Positions 33,322 through 41,228 of a DNA stretch of 48,446 nt are shown in pieces. The notes beneath the pieces are model-generated. The model was given only the letters and a program-made list of their open reading frames with translations. It did no database searches and was not told the DNA's origin. Where the stretch lies: NCBI RefSeq assembly GCF_000282975.1, contig NZ_ALJC01000126.1, positions 1 through 48,446 on the forward strand, written 5' to 3'. Numbering within the stretch: position 1 is the first letter of the stretch; the number at the start of each line of letters is the position of its first letter. Position numbers and translations under genes: made by a program. The DNA is from Pseudomonas psychrophila HA-4 (lineage in GTDB: Bacteria; Pseudomonadota; Gammaproteobacteria; Pseudomonadales; Pseudomonadaceae).

Positions 33322-34143
33322 TCAGGATGGGGTTTCTATGCGGCGCTGAATCAAGTTAATGATCAGCAGCAAAATGAAGGAAACCACCAGCATCATCACG
33401 CCAATGGCGGTCGCGCCGGTGTAGTCGTACTGGTCGAGCTTGACCATGATCAGCAGCGGCAAAATCTCGGTTTTCATCGGCATGTTACCGGCGATGAAAA
33501 TCACCGAGCCGTACTCGCCAACCCCACGGGCGAAGGCCAGTGCAAAACCCGTCAACCAGGCGGGCAGCAAGGCCGGCACCAAGATGTAGCGGAACACTTG
33601 AAGGGGTTTGGCGCCTAGGCAGGCCGCGGCTTCTTCGACTTCACGCGGGATGTCCGCCAATACCGGCTGCACGGTACGCACCACGAACGGCAGCGTGACA
33701 AACGTCAGCGCCAGGGTGATACCCATCGGGGTATAAGCGATTTTGAAACCCAGGTCGGTGGCGAATTGGCCGATCCAGCCATTAGGGGCGTACAGCGCGG
33801 TCAGTGCGATACCGGCCACGGCGGTGGGCAGGGCAAACGGCAGGTCGATCATCGCGTCGATGACCTTGCGACCGGGGAAGGTGTAGCGCACCAAGACCCA
33901 AGCCAAGACGGTGCCGATCACGCCATTGATAATGGCGGCGACGAAAGCGGTACCAAAGCTAAGCTGGAGCGCCGCCAACACCCGAGGGGCGGTGATGATG
34001 GCCCAGAATTGGTCCCAAGTGAGTTGGGCGGCATGCACGAACATGGCTGCCAGCGGTATAAGCACGATGAGGCTGAGGTACACCAAGGTGTAGCCCAGCG
34101 TCAGCCCGAAGCCGGGTATGACGGGGGAGATACGACGTGACAT
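33322..34143 (-). CDS. cysT: Sulfate ABC importer permease CysT (CysU)
   Basis: A 273-residue permease with six membrane segments and the EAA loop (REVEEAAACLGAKPLQVFRY). It forms the translocation pore with CysW for sulfate delivered by Sbp. The upstream 90-bp gap after sbp contains a stable hairpin (34166-34189), which may lower its expression relative to sbp. Confidence 0.94.
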   Translation of the reverse strand: MSRRISPVIPGFGLTLGYTLVYLSLIVLIPLAAMFVHAAQLTWDQFWAIITAPRVLAALQLSFGTAFVAAIINGVIGTVLAWVLVRYTFPGRKVIDAMIDLPFALPTAVAGIALTALYAPNGWIGQFATDLGFKIAYTPMGITLALTFVTLPFVVRTVQPVLADIPREVEEAAACLGAKPLQVFRYILVPALLPAWLTGFALAFARGVGEYGSVIFIAGNMPMKTEILPLLIMVKLDQYDYTGATAIGVMMLVVSFILLLIINLIQRRIETPS

Positions 34144-34166
34144 ATGAGTCCTTGGTTAACGCACGA

Positions 34167-34189
34167 AGCCCGCAACTCAGTCGCGGGCT
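34167..34189 (-). promoter_or_regulatory. Intercistronic hairpin between sbp and cysT
   Basis: AGCCCGC / GCGGGCT, 7-bp stem with a 9-nt loop, and no T-run after it on the minus strand. It probably protects the sbp part of the transcript or attenuates read-through, giving more binding protein than permease, as is common in ABC importers. Confidence 0.55.
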
Positions 34190-34233
34190 CAATGTTCTAG
34201 CTTTAAGCGCGACGTTACATCGCGCCCCACAGG

Positions 34234-35247
34234 TTACTGCCCCTGGTAGATCTGGTCGAACACGCCGCCGTCATTGAAAAATTTCGGCTGCGCAGTTTTC
34301 CAGCCGCCGAAGTCTTTGTCGATAGTCACAAGATCCAGCTTCGGAAATTGTTTGGCGTATTTGGCTGCAACATCCTTGTCGCGAGGGCGGTAGAAATTCT
34401 TGGCTGCGATCTCCTGACCTGCCGGGCTGTACAGGTGTTCGAGGTACGCCTTGGCGATCTCGGCGTTGCCTTTTTTCTCGGCGTTTTTGTCGACTACGGC
34501 TACCGGTGGCTCAGCCAGAATCGACAGCGAAGGTACGACGATCTCAAATTTGTCAGCACCGCCGTCTTCTTTCAGTGCCAAGAACGCTTCGTTTTCCCAG
34601 GCCAGTAATACGTCACCTTGACCGTTGTTGACGAAGGTGATGGTCGAACCGCGTGCACCGGTGTCCAGCACCGGAACGTGTTTGAACAACTCTTTTACGT
34701 ACGCTTTGGCTTTGGTTTCGTCGCCGCCGTTGGCTTTTAGGCCGTAGGCGTAAGCGGCAAGGAAGTTCCAGCGAGCGCCGCCGCTGGTTTTTGGATTCGG
34801 GGTAATCACCGAAACGTCATTCTTAACCAGGTCGCCCCAGTCCTTGATGCCTTTAGGGTTGCCTTTGCGCACCAGGAACACGATGGTCGAGGTGTATGGC
34901 GTGCTTGAGTCTGGAAGCCGGGTTTGCCAGTTTTCCGGCAGCGAGCCTTTGTTCAGTTTGGCGATTTCGTCGATGTCACCGGCCAAGGCCAGGGTCACGA
35001 CATCTGCGCGCAAACCATCGATCACGCCGCGAGCCTGTTTGCCCGAGCCGCCGTGAGATTGCTGAATTTTGACGTTGTCACCCGGGTGGCTTTGTTTCCA
35101 GAAGTTGGTGAACTCGGCGTTGTAATCCTGGTACAGCTCACGGGTCGGATCGTAGGAAACGTTGAGTAGTTCGTAATCTTTGGCTACAGCGGAGCCAGCA
35201 AAAATGGCACTGGCCAGCGCGGCCAAAGCGTAACGGCGTAGGGACAT
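34234..35247 (-). CDS. sbp: Periplasmic sulfate-binding protein Sbp
   Basis: A 337-residue periplasmic binding protein. The signal peptide ends ...AIFAGSAVA-KD near residue 23. Mature motifs LLNVSYDPTRELYQDYN, QSHGGSGKQARGVIDGL and PNPKTSGGARW are diagnostic for sulfate/thiosulfate binding proteins. The ligand is probably sulfate. It follows oscA by 64 bp and precedes cysT by 90 bp with a hairpin between. Confidence 0.95.
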   Translation of the reverse strand: MSLRRYALAALASAIFAGSAVAKDYELLNVSYDPTRELYQDYNAEFTNFWKQSHPGDNVKIQQSHGGSGKQARGVIDGLRADVVTLALAGDIDEIAKLNKGSLPENWQTRLPDSSTPYTSTIVFLVRKGNPKGIKDWGDLVKNDVSVITPNPKTSGGARWNFLAAYAYGLKANGGDETKAKAYVKELFKHVPVLDTGARGSTITFVNNGQGDVLLAWENEAFLALKEDGGADKFEIVVPSLSILAEPPVAVVDKNAEKKGNAEIAKAYLEHLYSPAGQEIAAKNFYRPRDKDVAAKYAKQFPKLDLVTIDKDFGGWKTAQPKFFNDGGVFDQIYQGQ

Positions 35248-35311
35248 AGGTGAGGCTCCAAAACGTTTCTAGTTTTTATGGGCGCACCCAGGCGAGTGCG
35301 CTTTACACGAA

Positions 35312-35494
35312 TCAGTTATTTTTTTGGCTTGGGTTCTGTAGCCGGAATTTTTCTTTACGTTCGATCTGAACCACTTGTGCGTTGTGCACCGTGATTTCCA
35401 CAGCACCAAAGCGCAGGTCTCGGAGCGCGCTCTGGATTTCCCGCAGAATGGTGGCTTCGTCCTGACCGTCAACGCTACGCAGAGATGCGCTCAT
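35312..35494 (-). CDS. oscA: Sulfur-starvation response protein OscA
   Basis: A 60-residue protein of the DUF2292/YezD-like family. OscA was described in pseudomonads as needed for growth on organosulfur compounds under chromate or sulfate limitation. The central helix-strand pattern LREIQSALRDLRFGAVEITV is diagnostic. It is the first gene of the sulfate transport operon, with a 9-bp inverted repeat about 70 bp upstream. No cofactor-binding residues are recognisable. Confidence 0.88.
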   Translation of the reverse strand: MSASLRSVDGQDEATILREIQSALRDLRFGAVEITVHNAQVVQIERKEKFRLQNPSQKNN

Positions 35495-35564
35495 GGTGTG
35501 CTCCTGAAAATATTGGGTGCCGACTGAGGTGCTGGCCTGGGGGTCATAGTAGTCAGGCGCGATT

Positions 35565-35589
35565 ATTCTTAAAAATACTATTTAAGAAT
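35565..35589 (-). promoter_or_regulatory. 9-bp inverted repeat upstream of oscA-sbp-cysTWA
   Basis: ATTCTTAAA, 7-nt spacer, TTTAAGAAT, within an AT-rich stretch about 70 bp upstream of the oscA start. CysB activates such operons in pseudomonads, and its sites are AT-rich and loosely palindromic, so this is a candidate CysB or promoter element. It is not diagnostic. Confidence 0.45.
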
Positions 35590-35627
35590 GTTTATATAAC
35601 TGAAAGCGCGGTTGCCGGAGGTCGTGC

Positions 35628-35661
35628 GTAGTCGCAGCCTTCGTTCCTCGTCAGCGACTAC
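35628..35661. repeat. Single REP element
   Basis: gtagtcgc ... gcgactac bracket the gcagccttcg core, an unpaired REP of the second class. Confidence 0.6.
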
Positions 35662-35847
35662 AGGTGTTCATTTGTTCGCGCGCGTAATTTAAGACTGCAG
35701 CTACACTCCAATTGCCTCGTCAGAGCAATAGCGCGGGGCAGGCACGACAGGCTGCTTTGCCAAGTTAGGAACTGTCACTGGACAGTTGGTGCGAGTGAGA
35801 TCACCTTAGAGCAGTTGTCGTCTTTTCCTGCATAGTCTGGAGTTTTT

Positions 35848-36117
35848 ATGTCGTTTACCCCTGAGTTGGTTGCCGAACTGGAAGTCCTTGCACTGTTTGA
35901 CTTGGAAAGTACTCTTGAGGGCCTGAAGATTCATCAAACTGCCGATCCAGCACTGGTTGCGGCAGCACAGCGTTTGTATGACAAGGACCTGATCAATCAG
36001 CCCGATGGCGGTTACCTGACAAGCCTGGGCCGTGATGCGGCTGAGCATGTTCAAGGGTTGCTGTTGATTTTGAATTCAGAGTCCAAGTTGGGTGAAAAAC
36101 TGGCCGAGTTTGCCTGA
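35848..36117 (+). CDS. TIGR02647-family small protein
   Basis: An 89-residue soluble, helical protein matching the TIGR02647 family of gammaproteobacteria: ELVAELEVLALFDLEST near the N-terminus and KDLINQPDGGYLTSLGRDAAEHVQ in the middle, a winged-helix-like pattern. Function unknown. TGGAG lies upstream. It stands alone between the sulfur operon and cyaA. Confidence 0.85.
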   Translation: MSFTPELVAELEVLALFDLESTLEGLKIHQTADPALVAAAQRLYDKDLINQPDGGYLTSLGRDAAEHVQGLLLILNSESKLGEKLAEFA

Positions 36118-36301
36118 TACCACGCCTCGCCCACGGAATCTCATCGTTAAATGATTCCGCGGGCACCCTCTTTACCTCGCTAAATGTTCAGATGTGTAAA
36201 AATTCTGACGTCAAAAACACATTCGCTCTAAGTCTTTGTTACCGCTGGTTGTAACCTCTCCTCCCCCTCTCTCTCGCTTGGCGAGCCAGTCTGAGTTTGC
36301 T

Positions 36302-37594
36302 ATGACGCGCCCCTTTGAAATACGGCCCGCTCTGAATGAGGGAATCGACCGACAGATTCTCCACCAACTGCGTGGGCGATTTCTGGCTGTCAATCAGGGC
36401 CGTCTGGCTCGAGCGATGGCAGGCTTGACGCCCTGTCAGCAGACGGTACTGAGCCTGCTGGCGCTGCTTTTTCATGTGAATCATCGGTTGTTGCCCGGCT
36501 ATGTCTCGGACTGCACGCCTGCCGGGGTGTCGGGCTATGTGCCTGATGCGTCAACGCTTGAGAGGGCGCAGGGTCTTGCGCCGGACTTCACTTACACCTG
36601 CGCCCCTACCGCGCCGCTGTTAATCCATGGCCTGTATTTGATGGGCAGTCTCGGAACGTTGGCCCAGACCGACAAAAGCGACATGGACGTGTGGATTTGC
36701 CACGCCCCGGATTTGGATGAGGGCGCCCTGGCGGCGTTGCACCAAAAGTGCCATCAACTGGAACTATGGGCGGCCATCCAAGGCTGGGAGGCGCATTTTT
36801 TTTTGATTGATGCACAGCGTTATGCTCAAGGCGAGGTTGCCTTGAAATGGAGCGAGGACGATGGCGCGGCCGTTCAGCATTCGTTGTTGCTTGATGAGTT
36901 TTATCGCACCGCTATCTGGTTAGCGGGGCGCACACCGTTGTGGTGGTGGGTGCCGGTGTGTGAGGAGGCTCGTTATGTCGAGTTTGCCAGCGCATTGCAG
37001 GCAAAGTGCTTTATCGGCGCCGATGAGGTCATTGATCTCGGGCATTTGGCGCACATCGCGCCAAGTGAATTTTTAGGTGCCGGCCTGCGGCAGTTGTTCA
37101 AAGGCATTGAGTCGCCCTACAAGTCAGTCCTCAAACTGCTGCTGATTGAGGTGTACGCCAGCGAGCACCCGCAGGTGAATTGCCTGAGCCTGGGGTTTAA
37201 GCGGGCGGTGTACAGCAATCAACTGGACCTCGATGAGCTAGACCCGTACGTGGTCGTGTACCGGCGTATCGAAGATTACCTGCGCGCCTGTGGCGATGAG
37301 CAGCGGCTGGAGCTGGTGCGTCGCAGCTTGTACTTGAAGGTCAATCCTAAGTTGACGCGTCATGCGGCTCAAGGTGGCGCACAGTGGCAACGCCAGTTGT
37401 TGGAGCGCTTGACCACTGAATGGGGCTGGGATGCGCAGCAGTTGGCGCGGCTGGACAATCGCTCGAACTGGAAGATCGGCCCCGACAGTCGTGAGCGTCT
37501 GGCGTTGTCGCGCGAGCTAAATGGCAGTTACCGGTTTTTGAGTCGGTTGGCGCGCGATGAGCCTGCACTCAGGTGGCCCGTCAGCGTGGAGTAA
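36302..37594 (+). CDS. cyaA: Class I adenylate cyclase reduced to the catalytic half
   Basis: A 430-residue protein matching only the N-terminal catalytic domain of class I adenylate cyclases (ATP to cAMP). Nucleotidyltransferase residues are intact: GSLGTLAQTDKSDMDVW (115-131) with Asp127 and Asp129. The family is normally about 850-950 residues, and the C-terminal regulatory half (glucose/PTS control in E. coli) is absent. Only 60 bp remain to the rnk stop, so the missing half is deleted and not frameshifted. By analogy with E. coli, where the N-terminal half alone is active, it may be an unregulated enzyme. The start is the ATG at 36302. Confidence 0.85.
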   Translation: MTRPFEIRPALNEGIDRQILHQLRGRFLAVNQGRLARAMAGLTPCQQTVLSLLALLFHVNHRLLPGYVSDCTPAGVSGYVPDASTLERAQGLAPDFTYTCAPTAPLLIHGLYLMGSLGTLAQTDKSDMDVWICHAPDLDEGALAALHQKCHQLELWAAIQGWEAHFFLIDAQRYAQGEVALKWSEDDGAAVQHSLLLDEFYRTAIWLAGRTPLWWWVPVCEEARYVEFASALQAKCFIGADEVIDLGHLAHIAPSEFLGAGLRQLFKGIESPYKSVLKLLLIEVYASEHPQVNCLSLGFKRAVYSNQLDLDELDPYVVVYRRIEDYLRACGDEQRLELVRRSLYLKVNPKLTRHAAQGGAQWQRQLLERLTTEWGWDAQQLARLDNRSNWKIGPDSRERLALSRELNGSYRFLSRLARDEPALRWPVSVE

Positions 37595-37654
37595 GGCGTT
37601 GGGGCAGCGCTGCAAAGCCGAGCGCTACCGTTGATCCTGATAGTGCGGGGACGC

Positions 37655-38068
37655 TTATAGGTCGAAATGGCCTGCTGCTTCTGGCTGGTATTCAACTTCG
37701 AGCAGTTTGAGCTTGAGGGTTTTGCCGCCCGGCGCTGGCCAGTCGATGTGTTGACCGGCATGCAGGCCCAGCAATGCACTGCCGACAGGCGCCAAAATCG
37801 AAATCTTGCCTTCGTCAGCGTTGGCGTCTTTGGGGTAAACCAGGGTCAGGTGGTAGTCCTTGCCGCTGCTTTCTTCGCGGCAATGAACACGCGAGTTCAT
37901 GGTCACAACGCCCGCCGGAACTTCTTCGTGGCCGACAACATTTTCGGCTCGATCCAGCTCTGCTTGCAGCGCAACAACACCGGGTAATGTGTCGTCCAGG
38001 CTGTCGATCAACTTTTCCAGACGTTGTACGTCCAGGCGTGTGAGGGTGATGGCGGGTGAATTACTCAT
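37655..38068 (-). CDS. rnk: Regulator of nucleoside diphosphate kinase Rnk
   Basis: A 137-residue cytosolic protein with a GreA/GreB-like C-terminal domain and a short N-terminal helical hairpin. Rnk binds RNA polymerase and affects nucleoside diphosphate kinase levels and, in pseudomonads, alginate. Motifs: SLDDTLPGVVALQAELDRAE and KISILAPVGSALLGLHAGQ. I start at the ATG at 38068 (MSNSPAITL), because an upstream in-frame ATG adds nine unconserved residues. A terminator-like hairpin separates it from the upstream DUF1289 gene. Confidence 0.93.
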   Translation of the reverse strand: MSNSPAITLTRLDVQRLEKLIDSLDDTLPGVVALQAELDRAENVVGHEEVPAGVVTMNSRVHCREESSGKDYHLTLVYPKDANADEGKISILAPVGSALLGLHAGQHIDWPAPGGKTLKLKLLEVEYQPEAAGHFDL

Positions 38069-38103
38069 GACCTGGCAGACTCCTTTTTTCTGCACGGAAA
38101 AGC

Positions 38104-38132
38104 AAAACCCCGCCGAAAAATGGCGGGGTTTT
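38104..38132 (-). terminator. Rho-independent terminator after cyaY-DUF1289
   Basis: AAAACCCCGCC, loop of 7, GGCGGGGTTTT, 11-bp stem. On the minus strand a T-run follows the stem. It ends the cyaY-DUF1289 transcript and lies just before rnk. Confidence 0.85.
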
Positions 38133-38220
38133 GACCAGCCTCGTTAGGGCGAGGCGAACCCGGACACTACCACAGCAAAATAAATACACAAGCGAAGTGG
38201 GGTCAATGCGCAGCGGTGGA

Positions 38221-38427
38221 TCAACCTTGGCGTTGCCGGGCCTGTTCACAAATTACCCGGCGCCGCTGGTCATCGGCCGAGCGCCACTCGCGAATATCTT
38301 CGACGTGGCGAAAACAGCCCATGCAGACTTTGTGCTCATCCAGCCGGCAGGTGCTGATGCAAGGTGACGGCACTGCCGGACTGACGTTGCTGTAAAGCGG
38401 TTTTGCGGGTTTAGCAGGGGTGTTCAC
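38221..38427 (-). CDS. DUF1289 small cysteine protein
   Basis: A 68-residue protein with the DUF1289 signature SPCISTCRLDEHKVCMGCFR, four cysteines that could bind a metal. Function unknown. It starts with GTG at 38427, 2 bp after the cyaY stop, so the two are co-translated, and a link to iron-sulfur metabolism with CyaY is plausible but only inferred. The same pair is found in other pseudomonads, from memory. Confidence 0.85.
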   Translation of the reverse strand: MNTPAKPAKPLYSNVSPAVPSPCISTCRLDEHKVCMGCFRHVEDIREWRSADDQRRRVICEQARQRQG

Positions 38428-38429
38428 AA

Positions 38430-38762
38430 TCAGATCTCGTCAAAATCCAGCTCAGCGCCTGTGTGTTCCAGTGTCAGGCGTTGCACCATCTCACTCAGCA
38501 GTTCATCAGTGTTGTCATGAACCCAGCGCGAGCTCTCTTCATCGTAGTCAAAGTGGAAGCCCCCGCTTTTAGCAGCGAGCCAGAGCTGTCGCACGGGTTC
38601 CTGGCGGCTGAATATCAATTGGGCTTCGCCTTCAAACGTAACCGTCAGAACACCGGCTGAGTTCTCCAGATCTACATCCAGGCCACTCTCGTCAAAAACG
38701 TCTTCCAGCTGTTGCTGGGTTGCATCGACCAGATCGTGAAAACGGGCTTCAGTCAAACTCAT
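38430..38762 (-). CDS. cyaY: Bacterial frataxin CyaY
   Basis: A 110-residue frataxin-like protein that binds iron and modulates iron-sulfur cluster assembly. An acidic N-terminal helix (RFHDLVDATQQQLEDVFDES) supplies iron-binding acids. The conserved beta-sheet includes QEPVRQLWLAAKSGGFHFDY. Length is normal. It is divergent from lptM, whose start lies about 205 bp away. Confidence 0.94.
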   Translation of the reverse strand: MSLTEARFHDLVDATQQQLEDVFDESGLDVDLENSAGVLTVTFEGEAQLIFSRQEPVRQLWLAAKSGGFHFDYDEESSRWVHDNTDELLSEMVQRLTLEHTGAELDFDEI

Positions 38763-38927
38763 GGTGGAACCCTCTTATTGTCTAGTCATGCTCGGAACTC
38801 GCAAGATACGGGCGCTCCAGGCCGATTGCAAACCCTAAGACTGACCGCCGGCAAGCCACCACTGATTATCCAGACAGGCGCCCACGCTCAAGCCGTCTAC
38901 CGCATAGGCAAGCTGGTAGGTGCTCGG

Positions 38928-38933
38928 TATACT
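38928..38933 (+). promoter_or_regulatory. Candidate -10 element of the lptM-lysA operon
   Basis: TATACT preceded by CTCGG, 35 bp upstream of the lptM start codon. The -35 element is weak. This is a sigma-70-type guess. Confidence 0.35.
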
Positions 38934-38967
38934 CGGGCGCAATTAATGCTTTTCAAAGGATTTCGCC

Positions 38968-39123
38968 ATGAAGCGCCTGATCTCTTCTATTGCTGCGCTT
39001 GTCGCGGTTGCTTGCCTTGTTTCTGCCTGTGGTCAAAAAGGACCGCTGTATCTGCCCGATGACAGCCAAAACCCTGATGACCAAGCGAAGTCGTCGCAAT
39101 CTCAAGCGCACAAGCACCAATAA
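38968..39123 (+). CDS. lptM: LPS translocon maturation lipoprotein LptM (YifL/LppL)
   Basis: A 51-residue lipoprotein. The signal peptide reads MKRLISSIAALVAVACLVSA, and the lipobox LVSAC gives lipidated Cys21. The mature part starts CGQKGPLYLPDD, the invariant motif of this family. In E. coli LptM helps assemble the LptDE translocon in the outer membrane. AAAGGA precedes the ATG. It is the first gene of the lptM-lysA-dapF-DUF484-xerC-yigB operon, the same order as in E. coli and pseudomonads. Confidence 0.92.
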   Translation: MKRLISSIAALVAVACLVSACGQKGPLYLPDDSQNPDDQAKSSQSQAHKHQ

Positions 39124-39132
39124 GGGAGCACC

Positions 39133-40380
39133 ATGGACGCTTTTAATTACCGGGATGGCGAGCTGTTTGCCGAAGGTGTTGCGCTGACGGCCATCGCCGA
39201 GCGCTTTGGTACGCCGACATATGTGTATTCCCGGGCGCACATCGAGGCGCAATACAACGCTTTCGCTGACGCCCTGAACGGAATGCCGCATTTGGTGTGT
39301 TTCGCGGTAAAGGCCAACTCCAACCTAGGTGTACTCAATGTCCTGGCGCGTTTGGGCGCTGGTTTTGACATTGTGTCGCGGGGTGAACTGGAGCGCGTGC
39401 TGGCCGCTGGCGGCTCGGCAGACAAGATCGTTTTTTCGGGTGTTGGCAAAACCCGCGACGACATGCGTCGTGCGCTGGAAGTGGGCGTTCACTGCTTCAA
39501 CGTCGAGTCCAGCGAAGAGCTTGAGCGCTTGCAAGTGGTTGCCGCCGAGCTGGGTGTTCGTGCGCCGATCTCGTTGCGGGTCAACCCTGACGTCGACGCG
39601 GGCACTCACCCGTACATCTCTACCGGTCTTAAAGAAAACAAATTTGGTATCGCTATTGCTGACGCCGAGGATGTGTACATCCGCGCGGCGCAGTTGCCGA
39701 ACCTCGATGTGGTCGGCGTCGATTGCCATATCGGCTCGCAACTGACCACTCTAGAACCGTTCATTGATGCCCTCGACCGCCTACTGGCGCTGGTCGACCG
39801 TCTGGGCGATTGCGGCATTTACCTGCGCCACATCGACCTCGGTGGTGGCTTGGGCGTGCGTTATCGCGATGAAGAGCCGCCATTGGCCGCTGATTACATC
39901 AAGGCGGTGCGTGCGCGCCTCGAGGGCCGTGATTTGTCGCTGGTGTTTGAGCCGGGCCGCTTTATCGTGGCCAACGCGGGCGTGCTGCTGACTCAGGTCG
40001 AGTACCTCAAGCACACCGAGCACAAAGACTTCGCCATCGTCGATGCGGCCATGAACGACCTGATTCGCCCGGCGTTGTATCAAGCTTGGATGGACGTGAC
40101 CGCGGTTCGCCCGCGTGACACCGAAGCCCGTGCGTACGACATCGTGGGCCCGATCTGCGAGACCGGTGACTTCCTGGCCAAAGACCGCCAGTTGGCGCTG
40201 GCTGAAGGTGATCTGCTGGCTGTGCATTCGGCCGGTGCCTATGGCTTTGTGATGAGCTCGAACTACAACACCCGTGGCCGCGCCGCCGAAATTTTGGTGG
40301 ATGGCGACAAGGCGTTTGAAGTGCGTCGCCGCGAGACCGTTGCTGAGTTGTTTGCTGGCGAAAGCCTGCTGCCGGAGTGA
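39133..40380 (+). CDS. lysA: Diaminopimelate decarboxylase
   Basis: A 415-residue PLP enzyme that makes L-lysine from meso-diaminopimelate, the last lysine step. A TIM-barrel domain has PLP Lys60 (VCFAVKANSNLG) and the GGGLGVRY region. A C-terminal beta domain includes CETGDFLAKDR with the catalytic Cys. Length is normal. GGGAGC precedes the ATG. Gap of 9 bp from lptM and 4 bp to dapF. Confidence 0.97.
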   Translation: MDAFNYRDGELFAEGVALTAIAERFGTPTYVYSRAHIEAQYNAFADALNGMPHLVCFAVKANSNLGVLNVLARLGAGFDIVSRGELERVLAAGGSADKIVFSGVGKTRDDMRRALEVGVHCFNVESSEELERLQVVAAELGVRAPISLRVNPDVDAGTHPYISTGLKENKFGIAIADAEDVYIRAAQLPNLDVVGVDCHIGSQLTTLEPFIDALDRLLALVDRLGDCGIYLRHIDLGGGLGVRYRDEEPPLAADYIKAVRARLEGRDLSLVFEPGRFIVANAGVLLTQVEYLKHTEHKDFAIVDAAMNDLIRPALYQAWMDVTAVRPRDTEARAYDIVGPICETGDFLAKDRQLALAEGDLLAVHSAGAYGFVMSSNYNTRGRAAEILVDGDKAFEVRRRETVAELFAGESLLPE

Positions 40381-40384
40381 GCCC

Positions 40385-41215
40385 ATGTTGCTGCGTTTTA
40401 CCAAAATGCACGGCCTGGGTAATGACTTCATGGTTCTCGACCTGGTCAGCCAGCACGCGCACATTTTGCCCAAGCACGCCAAGCAATGGGGTGATCGGCA
40501 CACGGGTGTCGGCTTTGATCAATTATTGATCGTTGAAGCCCCGAGCAGCCCGGAGGTGGATTTCCGTTACCGGATTTTCAACTCTGACGGTTCCGAAGTA
40601 GAACAGTGTGGTAACGGTGCGCGCTGCTTTGCGCGTTTTGTGCTCGACAAGCGTTTGACCACCAAGCGTCAGATCAAAGTCGAAACCAAAAGCGGCATCA
40701 TTGAACTGAACGTGCGCAGCGACGGGCAAATCAGCGTCGATATGGGGCCGCCGCGCCTGATCCCGCAAGAGATCCCGTTTGTGGCTGATGCTCAGGCCTT
40801 GAGCTATGAGCTGGAGGTCGACGGCCAACACGTTGAGCTTGCGGCGGTGTCAATGGGCAACCCGCATGCGGTGTTGCGTGTCGATGACATCAATGCTGCG
40901 CCGGTGCACGAATTGGGGCCAAAAATTGAGCATCACCCGCGCTTTCCAGCGCGGGTCAATGTGGGTTTTCTGCACGTGATTGATCGCCAGCGCGCGCAAC
41001 TGCGGGTGTGGGAGCGTGGTGCCGGGGAAACCCAGGCCTGCGGTACCGGCGCCTGTGCGGCTGCGGTGGCGGCGATCAGCCAGGGTTGGATGGATTCACC
41101 GTTGATCCTTGATTTGCCCGGTGGCCGTTTGTCTATCGAGTGGGCAGGCCCAGGCCATAGCGTGATCATGACCGGCCCGGCGATGCGTGTTTACGAAGGA
41201 CAAGTCCGTTTATGA
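40385..41215 (+). CDS. dapF: Diaminopimelate epimerase
   Basis: A 276-residue cofactor-independent enzyme that interconverts LL- and meso-diaminopimelate using two cysteines: Cys75 (EQCGNGARCF) and Cys219 (TQACGTGACAA). Both are present. The start is the ATG at 40385 (MLLRFTKMHGLGNDF), the usual N-terminus. It feeds LysA, encoded just upstream. Confidence 0.97.
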   Translation: MLLRFTKMHGLGNDFMVLDLVSQHAHILPKHAKQWGDRHTGVGFDQLLIVEAPSSPEVDFRYRIFNSDGSEVEQCGNGARCFARFVLDKRLTTKRQIKVETKSGIIELNVRSDGQISVDMGPPRLIPQEIPFVADAQALSYELEVDGQHVELAAVSMGNPHAVLRVDDINAAPVHELGPKIEHHPRFPARVNVGFLHVIDRQRAQLRVWERGAGETQACGTGACAAAVAAISQGWMDSPLILDLPGGRLSIEWAGPGHSVIMTGPAMRVYEGQVRL

Positions 41216-41228
41216 GCGAGCGCATCTG

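Larger units (their letters stand above)
35495..35847. other. Divergent region oscA / TIGR02647 gene
   Basis: Contains the oscA-proximal inverted repeat (35565-35589), a single REP (35628-35661) and the promoter of the TIGR02647 gene, which has TGGAG 6 nt before its ATG. No further gene is seen. Confidence 0.55.

Noticed and set aside
36130..36165. Imperfect hairpin cggaatc...gattccg after the TIGR02647 gene, considered as a terminator
   Set aside because: The stem is interrupted by a bulge and no T-run follows. I could not call it a terminator with confidence.
36190..36202. The 13-mer tcagatgtgtaaa occurs at both position 1 and position 36189
   Set aside because: A handful of shared 13-mers is expected by chance in 48 kb. 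There is no extended match around them.
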